Part shown: positions 24,189 to 36,900 of the stretch, piece after piece
Layout: every line of letters starts with the position of its first letter
Position numbering within the stretch: position 1 is the first letter of the stretch
From: Apostichopus japonicus
Taxonomy: Eukaryota > Echinodermata > Holothuroidea > Aspidochirotida > Stichopodidae
DNA: 64,000 bases
Direction of reading: 5' to 3'
Assembly (NCBI RefSeq): GCF_037975245.1
Contig: NC_092563.1
Location: 1,081,001-1,145,000 of the forward strand
Made by a program: the position numbers and the translations under genes
Notes under the pieces: model-generated
Database searches by the model: none
What the model was told of the DNA's origin: nothing
Seen by the model: only the letters and a program-made list of their open reading frames with translations

Positions 24189-27100
24189 GTGAGTCAATAA
24201 TTTCGCACTTTAATATACGACAGCTTATAGCAGGGCAGTCTGGTGGCAAACTCAGCGTGAATCAGGCGAAGTTATCTGGCATGATTGCACAAATAGACGT
24301 CCAGCTGACTTGCCGCTTCAGCAAGTTGGATTTTTTGTCCTAAGCGAGGGAATAAAACTGCTGGTTATTACAAAGACTCGTTTTCAGTCTCTTGCTCATT
24401 AAACATTTGTGGTGTTGAAATTTTCGCGAGGCTCTAAATCTCTTTGCCAACGATTGTATTCAAGAAATTCCCACAGCGCAGAATAATTACAGGGACAGTG
24501 AGAAGCGTGCTGGCTAGGACTGAATGTCTTCTAAAAAGGTACATCTTGAGAGATTATTGCATTGTTTTACGAATTGTTGAGACAACCCAAGGTACTGTAT
24601 TCTTTACTTAATATTTTACTGCCTGAAGTGTGCGTCATTATTGCGATTCATACCGTTCTAATAAGTAACATCGTAACATAACCCATGGCTACTGTAGTAA
24701 GAAAGATCGACGTATAGGCCTACACTGTATGTTCAACGTAAAAGAATTAGGCTAAGGCCTACATACCAAGACGTAGGCCATCTCTTTGTGTAGGCCCAAC
24801 ACATGCAATGCCGGGATCTGGATGTGTCAACAAAGGGAATACGATATTATTATGGTAACTGTTGCGTTGGGGATAATTGTTAATTAAGAGGACACTTGAA
24901 ACAGATGTTTGAGTTGACATAAAAGTACATAATTTCAAAATTTTGCAACTTTGTAATTCAAAGTGGTTCACATGGAAAAACTAACTGTAATATGAAAAAA
25001 AAATGTTCTGGGTGCTCTTGAGGATATAATCAAGTTCATTGATTGGCTTTCTCATTAAATAGCCTTTTGTAAAATCTTTGGCCAAATGTAATAAGGAACT
25101 TTTGCATTAGGCCTAAACCTGTGATGGTGGCATGGCCCATATTAAATGGACTCTTTTAATTCCCAGACAGCAGTTGATATTACATTGTCTGTAACTGCAA
25201 GGTCTGTGTTTAAGACTATAAGACATGCCTGCATCCATGTAGTTGTAATTTCAATACCAACCCTGAGTAAACCTCACCCCAGGGGTAAAAAAGAAAGTTC
25301 TCTGGGTAACTAAGACGCTAGAGCTCTCCCTGGACAACATGTCAACGGCCATAATATTATCTGTGAATAAAAACCTCCTAAGGCAAGTGGCCATCTGTGA
25401 GCTATTTGTGATAGCTATTTTAAGATCTGACAAGAACTTTATATCATCCCACTGAATAAACCACTTAATTTGTAAGAGAAGACCCCTCTATAAGTTTATT
25501 TTTTCCCCCTGTTTCAACATTGAGCTACAGTATGTAAGTTAATATATTACATGTCTATACCATCACTACATGGACTTCTAACTATAAATTATGTGGCCAA
25601 CTTCATGTATTAAAACTATAGAACTATACGGGAACTATACACAACTTAGAATCAAATGTTATGGATGGACTAATAAATTAAAGACTGAACTTGTCAGTCA
25701 TTTTAATTTCGACTTTTCATTGGAATTGTGAATGTTTCTCTTCGTGTGAAGGTCATTGGTTCATATTATTCCTTTGGACATAAAGTAGAAAATCTTTTAA
25801 AGATACAGACCTACTTTGTTAGCATGCCCCCCCCCCCCCCAAAAAAAATGTGGATAAAAACAACAGGGGAACAAGATTATTAGTTTACTAGTCTACTATT
25901 ATACACACTTTCGGTAAAATCAGTTTGTTAGATATAATAGACTTTTTTGAAATGAAAGTTGATTCACCATGGCCAGTTAGTTAAGTAGTCAAAGCAGGAT
26001 GACAGAAACATGATTTAAGTTCAAACTTCATAGTTAATACTCTGGAAAATTGAAATAAAATGAATTTCATTACAATCATATAGTTATATTCACATATATG
26101 TTCACTATGTAATACAAAGCCGAGTCACGATCACAATTCTAAAGCTTATTCCAATTTTAATTCAAGGTAAGTAGCGTGGAAAATGAGGGTAATTGAATAA
26201 ATGATTTGACCTCTTCTCACTTGTCACCTACTTCTTTTAGTCAGTCTTGAAGCTTATAGTAAGTTGTGCTAGTATCGAGATAACACTATTCATAGGTGTG
26301 TCAGTGTGTGAAATGTTGCGTGAAATCAACTTTTTGAGTTTTCCATATTCTTGGAGGTGCTTTTGTGTACGGCAGATGACCGAAGGGGATTGGCTGCATC
26401 AAAAGATCAATGAATAATGGCCGACTGCTTAAAGTAGTTCCATGCATCAAATTTCATAAATAGTAAAATTACTTTTGTTACTAAGAATTTGGGCTCAAAT
26501 TACAATTATAAAATTTTAATGAATACAGCAAACGTGTGTGCGTGACAGAAGTAAGTGGATTTTGCTTTTCTGCTCGCAATTTTTTGCAAAATATTTAGAC
26601 AGACAAAATCCAAATACAGTACACATAAAGGACAATGTCATATTGTTGGTGTATACATTGTAATCCTATTGTCAACAGTAATTAGATTGGATTGTTGAAA
26701 TTACTGGAAAAGTTGCAAAACTATATAACAATTCATGACTCTTTCATCACAAAGGTCTTTTTTAATATGATAGTACTTACTGGTATATTGTTCCATATGA
26801 ACACATACTAAGAAGTATTTCATACCGTATTCCTGCTCGCTTCAAATAGTGCATTCGTCTGGCAGTTAGCCAAATCTAGAACAATCAGTTTACAGAAAAG
26901 TAATAACTTTTGTCCTTACACATATTTTCAAATTTCAATTTCAAATTTATTTCTCATATGTTTGCACGAGATTAAATACAAAACTAACATAACAGTAAGA
27001 AGGTTAACATATGAAGGACACTGTAAAACATATGTAAAACAGTACCTTGGGTGTTATCTCAGCTAGTGTACATATGCAAGTTGTATTTTTAAAGTAATGT

Positions 27101-30100
27101 CATTATTCTGGTACTTGGAAGTTATTTACACAAACAGGTACGTTAGCTGTTGACATTTAATTTGATAATTATTATTATTAGTCAGCTAGGCTTTCTTGCG
27201 TCTTATACGTCAGCCAGTTGAATTTGGTCAGCCATTCTCCCAACCTACTTTGCATAATTACTCCAGACTCAATTGAATTTGATAACCTTAAGACACCCAC
27301 CCTAACCCCAATAATTCCAGGGAAAAACATTCTTGTCATCATTGCAAGAAGAACATCTTCTCAGCATCCTGGTTGAATTTTGCTACAACTCCTCTGTACC
27401 GTATTGAAGATATAACAACATCTGAGCTTTGACTGTTAAGTACCATAAGTGAACTTGAAGCAAACAGGTGTGATGTCATAGATGCACAAATCTGTTTTAT
27501 GTTTTAAAATCTTCATGCATTAATTTTAACAACATATGGAATGCACTACAGCCATAGGGCATTTTAATAACTTCACATCCCCTAAATCCAAGTTGGAACC
27601 AGATCCAATTCAAGGTAATAAAAACAAAAACGGTAAAAATATAATAAAAAACAAAACATATTGCTGTAAGTGTGCTACGGAATGGTGCAAACTGTGACAA
27701 ACCAACTGCAAATAATGTCTTGGAAAATGTTACGGAACCATAAGCAAATTTCACCAAGATTAATAAGTATATGTTCTTCAATTCATGACTCAAAAATATC
27801 TTGTGATGATACTTTTTAAGGAATTCAATTTGTCGGTAATCATTTTGTTATGCCTAAACTTTCCAAACGTATACATCACATTTTATAGGAAGAAAAAATT
27901 GAAAAACAGCCCCCTTGTAAAAGACAAATGATTTACTTTGACAATGTTCAAAATGCCACTGGAACAAACGAGCTCATAACCTAGTGTTCTTATGGGACTT
28001 CACTGTGGAATTATATCGTAATTATGTGTATCATCTAAATCAATTCCAGGAATCCGCTTTTTGCAGTCAGGTGTACATCTGTTTTAATGCAACAAACTGT
28101 TTTATGACGCTAACAACACACACAAAAGAAAAAGAAGTCAGAGAAAATTTAAAAAAAAAATTATATAAATAAAGAAATGAAAATGCACAGATGAAAAACT
28201 ACACATCCAGATTTGTTGTAAATTTGTCTTCGACTTTAAGACCTGTTTAAATAAAAGAACACTTCACTAATGCATCTTTAAAGCTGTTAAGTGTGAGTTT
28301 GAGAGCTCTGTAGACCCATAAATTGCTGGTAGTTCTGAACTTGACCTTGTCTGAATTTGTTACCAGTAGCTTGCAAATCAGGTCAATTTAGGGGCAGTAA
28401 TTTGCAAGCATTGTATACCATCTGTGAATGTATTTGGCTCTTATCACAATTGGCAGTACATTTATGTTCAATGTGTAATTCCTGTGAAAGCTTAGTTATA
28501 AAAGAAACAAATGTTCTCAAAGTGAGTTTAGTTTGTAACAGGGGAGGGGAAAAGGGCGAGCCTGGTGTATAGTTGAATTGATAGGTGATATATGATGCAG
28601 GGTTGGCAGTTCAATTTGAAGAAGATTCCATTGTAAAGTTGTTGAGTGTACATTCTTAAGCATTGCTAACATAAAGCACACTTCGTAGCAAGGTAGGCAT
28701 ATACCTACCACAACTGATGTTACAAATCAAATATAAGCCTAACCTTAGGAATAGTCTTTAATCTAGGGTATTATTAGATTCCAGATAAAGTAGCACACAT
28801 ACATTTATACCAGCTTCTATACTGCTATAAAGTCAACTTTATATATGAAACACTGAAGAACTCACACTGAATTAAGAACCAAGAAATGAAGCAGTTTTTT
28901 TTAAGGAGAAAGAAGTTTCTGGATGATGAGTTAATACCTAATATTGCAGTAAAACTGTGCATTACAGCAAACTACTACATATGATAATGTACTGTGTGTA
29001 TTTACAATGGCCATGGCTGAACATGATTAGAATTGTTAGTAATGTCACAGTACATTGAATTTCACACTGTACAGTCCTAATACTTAGCCATGCAAAGCTG
29101 CAGATAAAATGCAATAAACTGAACAGTTTAACTGTTAATTACCACCAAGCTGTTAATAACTGGAGGATGTACAAGTATGTATTCAGCTAAGTAGGTTCAG
29201 GAGATCTGCCCTCGTGACATTTCATGAAATACGGTAACTATATTAATATGTAAGCCTAGACTTAGTACACACTATGCAATAATGCATGTGACGCTATTCC
29301 TATAGTGCCAGATTTACATGGGCGTCAAAGGGGCAATTGCCCCACGCCCCCCTGTCAGAGGGGCCCACACTATACAGAAACAAAACTATAATAATAAAAA
29401 AAATTAGTGTCTTCTATTAAAATAATTTTTTTATTACAAATTTGTAATTTGTCTTACGGTACCTAAAAATCTATTTGGAGATTTGCTGGTATGTATTTAC
29501 ATGTATACATGTATTTATTTCAGATATGTAACTCATTTAGCATTTCTATGTATGTATTTCTGGTCGGTTCCAGACTTTACATGCAATAAAGTAAATTTGA
29601 TGTTTAAATTTGGCCATTTGCATTTGTATTTCAATTTCTGTGTATGAGGGGCCCTCCAAACCTGAAGTGTCTTGGGCCGCACAAGGTCTAAATCTGGCAC
29701 TGGCTCTTCCCATTAGATATGAGTTAATTACAAGTATTCATTAATCAATCTTGAATACAAACATGTTCTTTGAAAATTCAGTGAGTACTTTTTCTTCAAA
29801 CTGCTGCAATGGTACAGTGTGCATGTCACTTAATAACTTAAGAGTCAAAAGCTTGTGACCTTGACCTGAATTCCATAGATGTAAATTAGGCTAGGCTAGC
29901 TTTGTGTACAGTGCAAGTATCTTAGGTCAATGCTTTGGGCCCAGGTGGGAAAAGTGAAAGCAGCAAGCTACATCTTACATGTGACCCTTTGGAATGTTAG
30001 TTTTTTTGTACACAAGAAGTTTTCAAGAAAACCCTATTAGTGCAGTCTGGCAGAACCTTTTAGCAAGGACAAACATGACGGGAGGATTGTGTGGCCTACA

Positions 30101-30825
30101 ATGTAGGGCCTATACTTGTTGAAGGATATTCCAACATAACAGATTGATAGTGCACACATGTAGAAGTTCCTCATGAGATGTAAGTTTCCCATTTCACAGG
30201 AGTGGATGTATCCTGAATCCTGTATCCAGTGGCCAGAGCCTGCCATATCGGTACACAATTTCTGTGTGACCCACAAGGTTAAAGACCCACCCCTGGGTTA
30301 GAGGGCGCTATGTTTCTTTGAAAAGGAATAGTTGAGACTTCACCTTGATATGTGAAGCACATACAGTAAATACTGTACATGTGTGAACTGGATTATAATA
30401 AGATTAATTTTAGAGTTGCATAAACATACTCAGTTAAGTACTACAGCTTTAGTAGCTTTGGTTTTGATGCAGGGGAAGAAGTAACAAGACAATATTTAAT
30501 ATTTAACCTATAATAGAACCTAACTTTACGTCAAAAACATGAGAAATTGTTAGAAACACAGTTCTGGTGTAAATAGAGTGACCTTTAGAATTTTGGTGTG
30601 TCAACGACTCAACGTCATGTAAAGAATTACACATGTGCACACCAGGCATCATTTAAAAATTGAGGATACAATATTTTCAGAAGATGATAAAATGACCATG
30701 CACAACATACAGCACTGGTTACTAGTATGAATAATTGGCACCAGTCGTTCAAAATTTCAAACACAAATATTCCTTGTATTTATTTATTTATTTTTTAATT
30801 TGATTTTATTTATGTTTTCTTGAAG
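24189..30825 (+). other. Probable first intron (6.6 kb) of the ZNF423/521-like gene
   Basis: No exon-like reading frame is visible on either strand. It holds a C homopolymer at about 25827, a transposon-like element at 29303-29702 and AT-rich unique sequence. The 3' end has a pyrimidine-rich tract before the acceptor TTCTTGAAG. Confidence 0.45.
29303..29702. mobile_element. 400-bp MITE-like element with 13-bp terminal inverted repeats
   Basis: AGTGCCAGATTTA (29304-29316) is matched by its exact reverse complement TAAATCTGGCACT (29689-29701). Near the left end is the palindrome GGGGCAATTGCCCC. Possible target duplications are GCTATTCC (29293-29300) and GCTCTTCC (29703-29710), one mismatch in eight, although two extra bases lie between the left copy and the element. 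No protein is encoded. Confidence 0.65.
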
Positions 30826-30909
30826 GTCTGTACTCAAGAAGAAGAAAAGTTTGATGTCTTGAATCAGTCGGAGGTAAAGCAGCTGGACACACCTGAGACG
30901 AATGAAACC

Positions 30910-33900
30910 ATGTCCAGACGCAAACAATCCCGACCAATCAGAGCTCTGAAAAGTAAGTAGAAATTATAATAAAAGCTCATTCAAGGACAAAACCATTTCC
31001 AATGAAACAGCCAAAAGGAATTTGAGTTTTAAGAATTATACTGATAGTAATACAATTTGCAAAAAGGGCAGCTAATTGTAATTATAATTTTATGTAACTT
31101 GTTATCATTCTTGAAATGTGTTTTAAATTTTTTGTAGAATGGGATGTAATTTTTGTTAAAATGAATGAATCTTCCAGTTTGGGGCTTGTGAAGTTTATAG
31201 GAAACAATGACAATAGAAGCTTGATCTAAGAGGTGATCTTGAAGTACTGGTAAATTGCCTAGTATACAGAAGAGCTCAAAGATCTATCCTAGCATTCTCT
31301 TTGTTTACAGTGGTATAATTTAGGAGGGCTGGAAGGTCAGGAGACATGTTCTGCCATGAATGTTGCTTTCTAGTTTAGTTTCATACGTGTGCTATTAAAG
31401 GGGCAAGGTATGTAGGTAGGTATCTAGGCTCCACAAAATCTAGTATATATATTCTGTATAGCAGAACTGTAGCCTAGGTGTATCATAGAAGCTAAATAGC
31501 ATAGTTTTTTATGATAATATGTCAGGGGTGTAGCAACATGTCAAAAAGATGGGGGGAAGGGGGGGGGGTATCCACAACCTCTGAGGGGCACTTTCAAACT
31601 TGTGAAATTCCCCATCCAATCGTTAATTGGGATGGTTTAAGTAATATAACTGACTATATCGGAAAAGTTTTGGATATATATATATATATTTATATGCGCC
31701 ATATAAGAAAACATTTCAAACGAAAGCTCAGACATAAAATAAGGAAACTCAGGGAATACAAAATTCTAAAGGGGGCACATTATCAAAAGGGGCACTTTAA
31801 ACATTTTTCACGAAAGAGGGGGTATGGGAACATATCCCAGTGCCCCCCCCATCCCCGATTCCTGCACCCCTGTTATATGTAATAAGTACTTTGAGCTATT
31901 CTTTTCACTTTAATTCTAAAGAAAAATATAAAAGACCTGAATCTCTTATTATACTTTGTGTGAGGTTTTACTTTGATATCTGGAAGTTAATTGAAAATTG
32001 TCTGAACAATCAGACGCTTCGAAGATATGCGGGTGTGTTCTACTGAATAAATATAATTTAAAAAATTATTTTTCTGCTCTTGTTGCTTATTCATTTCTCC
32101 ACTGTGTCATTTTTTCTTTCCTTCCAAACGAATTTGAGTGGATTTGATTTGTCCATGCAGGAGCCTCCATGGATCTGAATTTTAATGATTTGTATAATGA
32201 TGTAAGTTCTGGGTCTTTAAAACTTGTACAGTTGCTTCACAGTGATAACTTGAATACTCAAAAATTAATATTAGAAATAAGTTCTTACTCTCTTGTGTTA
32301 ACTTATTAGCCCAAAATATGTTTTTACCCGACTCTGATTGGTGTGTGCAAGACTGGTTGCTTCGATATCTACCCGTCACATTTTACTTAATATTTAACCA
32401 TGACAACAACAAATAACAGAATACATGTTCTTTTTTTTCCTTTGAGGGACGTCCTGGTGACTAATAATGTGGCATTTACATGGAACAAAACAGAAAACAT
32501 ATTCCACACTGTTAGTTGAAAACCCCTTCTCAATATCTGGTCCCTAACTCAAGATATGGTTGAATGAATCAAACTTATCTTGACTGACTATCCCCTGATT
32601 CCTCCCTGGAATAGATCATTGAAGGGGGTCTGTGATGTCATAGTGGCAAATGCTCTTCAATAGCTTTACTGTTCTTTTATAATTTTCCTGTTGATGTACC
32701 CTTGAAACGTGGGGGGGGGGGTATCTGAAATGTTTGCTTAATACCAAGGTTTTCTATAGTTAGAAATTCAACAATGTAACTTGGGGTTATTTTTAAAAAG
32801 CAAACAAAATGATTTTCCTCTGAATAAGTGAGTCTCAATTTTTTATAAACAAAACATTTTTTGCTGAATTTTTCATGACGATATCATTCACTCTGTTGTT
32901 GCCAGATACATTAATAAACACCAAATTTGAAGGAGAAAAAAAATGATAACTTTGCCAAAACAAACTGCTATGAGGATGTGGTTTGATCAGATCATGCAGA
33001 AGTAATTCCAGCATTTTTATTTAAGCAATTGACTTTAGCTACCAGAAATATGCCTTAAAAGTCCTCCTGAAGAATAGTCTTTAAGAAATTATAGGGTAAA
33101 AATTCAAGAAAATTGTTCCTAAAGGGCCCTACTAGAACAGTTTTTGAAAACATGTCATCTTTCTCAGACTGTAAGAGAATTACGAGCACAAGTTTGTGTG
33201 TTGAAGATGACTATAACAGCGACACTTCGATTATTTTGCATGTTTTAATGTAGTAGAACGTTCCTGCTTGGTATGAACGAACCGTCTCAACATGTCGCTG
33301 TACTTCTCGGTGCTGCCACGTGGGAGTTTAATGAGTCCATATTGGTTATTCGGCCGAACTGTATAATTGATGCAAACTGACTGAATGGCCCTTTAATGTC
33401 AAAGTTTTGAAACAGTTTGCAGGAAATTGTTAAACATGACGGAAAGGTGAAGGATAGGGGCCTACTTAACCATCAGAGATGTAACATTTTGTTGATTCAT
33501 GAAACACGGAAGGTTACGTTAATGATTAGATCCCAGACTTGGTACAGAAGCAAGAACAGTGGAGTGGTGATTTTGGTATAAATTATCATTTGACAACATT
33601 CAAAACTCTACAGTTCGAGGAGTAAGGAAATAGAACTTTAAAAGACAATATTTAGTAAAATAGAAAGAAACCGAAAAACTGAAGTTTTTTTTGTCATTTG
33701 GATTGGCTGTCTCATGCGCTCTTATAAATATCAATTGTTGTCTGGTTGATGTAATTTTAATCTTAAATCTCTCCTGCATAAATGGATTTTTAAATGATGC
33801 AATGATACTTCTAGAGCTGAATTTGCCTCAACGACGACGAGGTTAGGCTGCCTGGTCAAAATAAATACAGCAAACTAGGTCTCTTCTTCTTTATGATGTC

Positions 33901-36900
33901 ACAGAAGGAAAACAAGAAGCATTCTCAAATGTGAACAAGGCATGTATACCGTTCGTTTGAAGGGTATGGTTTGGTTTTTGCAGCAGTGGCTATCAAACCT
34001 TCGGTTGAAGTCCTGTAGGTATTATGTTTTTGGATGAGAGATATTCACCTAGTTCTCATCTGGTATTGCTGGTAGCTGCTGAGAGCAGAGTGTGTCAGTT
34101 CAATTCTATTTTAAGTGTACCCTCTGGGGGAGCATCCAGCTATGGAATGAAGGTAAAAATTAAATATATATATATATATATATATTGTGAAGCTTTTAAA
34201 GCAAACTTGACTTCATATCCTAACTTAGTCCAGATCTCAATGTTAGCACAAGTTTTGTAGCTCTGTCGAGCGTAGAAAATAATAAAAATGGTTGATATGT
34301 AAGCTGTCTACATGAAGTAGCAGCAGTTACTAAGTATGTTGTGCTGCTGTATCTTAGAAGTTATTGAGTGTACATCGAACATATAGGAACAATGATATAT
34401 CATCTTTGAAAATTGTTTCTCCAAAACAACAGTAGCTGTGATAGTTTGAAAGATATTGAAAAAAACATCCTAAAAGTTCTTGGCGATTTGGGAAGAATTG
34501 TTTTAAACAGTACAGATTGGATACAAATAATCACTTGTCAACATTTACTTGATTTCAAGAAATAGAAATATGGTGAGATGAAAGAAGAGGGTGCATGACA
34601 AGGAGGTGGAAGGGGTGAGTGGTGAGGGAAGGGCATGTTGTCAGAAAATATTGACAGGCAAGGTTTGGTGATGTTAGTAGGAGACTGCAGTGTTCTTATA
34701 ATATCTACTAGGCTTTTACAGTGAAGGAAACCATGATACCTTATGTCCTGTACAGAGTGAAATATTCTTAATTTGGCAGACTTGCTGTTTATCATGACCG
34801 TGGCTCAGTCATGATGTAAGGTAAAGATTGGAATTAGGTTTGCAGAACTCCATTATGTGGGCAGTCAGCAACAGTATTAAACAAAATTATATTGACGTTG
34901 CAAGTTTTCTACATTCTCATATCCCCTCGAAATAATTCACTTGCTGTGTTACAGCTTTGTAAATCCAATTCCACATCATTAATTTCATAATGGCTGAATA
35001 AAACTTCACCATTTTGTATAGTAGAAATAAAAATTGAATTAAAGTTGGTTGCAATCTTTGTTTCCGATAATTTACTTTTAAGTTTAAACAAAAAGTCTTC
35101 ATTTAATGTTTGTGGGTTTTAATACCAATTTGAATCTGAACCTATGGTACCCTTTGTAATGATCTCTATCTTCAAGCTGATTTAATATTAAATATCCTAA
35201 CCAGACCATCTTCCTGAGGAAATTAAAAGTTTCCTGTGATTAGAATCTTGCGTGTCCTACAATTAAATTGGCAGAACGAATCCGATGTTTCGGTGAGACG
35301 TCTATAGAATCCAGTGTTTCAAATCAATTGTATTATAAATCAGACTTCTGAGTTGATTGTGATAGTAAGGTTGTGCCACTATTAGCAGTGAACTACCACA
35401 GTTCACTGCAATGAGATGTAGTAAATATGAAGTGCATTTTATCTTGACCAGTTAAAATTAATTGGGTGTAGTCTAATAAATACTTTCCACTTTATATAGC
35501 ATCTGGTTAAGGTCACAATTTACATTTCCATCAAGACAATCATGACTAAATGCAACATTAATGATGTTGTTTGACAACCTTTCTTATTTGCAGTTGTTTT
35601 CGTGCTTCAGATAATGTTGTACAGAAGCTTTAAAGGACCATCATCTTGGCTTATAACTTATCCACATACTGCATAGTTAGTAGGTCTTACATGCAGTGGG
35701 ACCCAGGAGGGTCAACTCTAGGCATTCTAGGTGTTGGACCCAGGAGGGTCAATGCTAGGCATTCTAGGTGGTTTGCATGTGTTTGGTACAATGTCATTGG
35801 ATAGCTTATTGTACATTTGGAACTGTTTCATCAGACTAATATGTTACATAGTAATTGTTAATGTCAAAACTTCTTGACTGAGTCTCTAAATGTCAAACGT
35901 GATTTGACTCAAGCACATTTGTGACAATTTCCCAATTACTAGTCAGTCAATCAGTCAGTGCCTCAAGTCAGGAACATTGCAGGGACAGTGGAGCTGGAAA
36001 TGATGGTGGGAGGGGAGGGAGGGTTATAGCCCCCTCCTTTTTAGAAGTAGAAAAAAATAACGTTAAAAACCAAATAGAGAAAGCAAAATAAAGAAGGTAA
36101 TCTTCATAAACTAATTCTAACCAATTGTAATCACTTTAACTTTTGTTTGGTGCCTGAGTGCCACTTTTAAAAATGTTTCCACTTTTGTTAGCTTTCAACT
36201 TCACAAATGACCAAGTTTGAGCAATTTTGTGCTCAGCCCCATCCTATCCACTTCAAATGGGATCCATCACCCCTGAATAACTAATCATGACCTCGTCTTG
36301 AAATGAAAATGAACTTATTGGTAACTTGTTGAAATCCACCCCTTCAAAACAATCAGAGACCCTAACAATCAGAGGCACCTTTAAGGTTGTTACAGAAAGT
36401 GCTCAGTACTATGATCTATGACCCCAATGGCATAAATCTTGCAAACTAATAGGGGCTGTGAGTTTTTTTTTTTGGTAAAAACCCACATTTGACAATAAAT
36501 TGTCAAACTGGCATAATTTGCTTGCAGAAGGTCGCAGTGCACCAGTAGTTGCTGACATAAATAATGTTATACTGTTAAAAGACACTGTATGCTACACATT
36601 GAGTCATACAGAAGACCCAAATGTGTGTGATGATGAACTGGTTAATGTTACTGTTCGATGTAAAGTATGTTCCTCATGTTCTTTATTTCAGCCTACAAGG
36701 CAACATGGAATGAAAAAAAAAAGCTTCAAAACATTGTCGGCTGTCTTCGATCAACCAAAATGTTGCTTCCTTATCCTCTATTAATAACTCCTGTCAAAGT
36801 TTCCCTCTTTGAGGTAATTAATTATGTCATTTTGATCCTCAATGTCTTAGAAAACATTGGAGGACCCAAAGTTTCCCTCTTTGAGGTAATTTATTATGTC

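Noticed and set aside
31511..31882. 123-codon plus-strand frame
   Set aside because: Coincides with the hAT-like element and includes a TA microsatellite read as Ile-Tyr; not a transposase.
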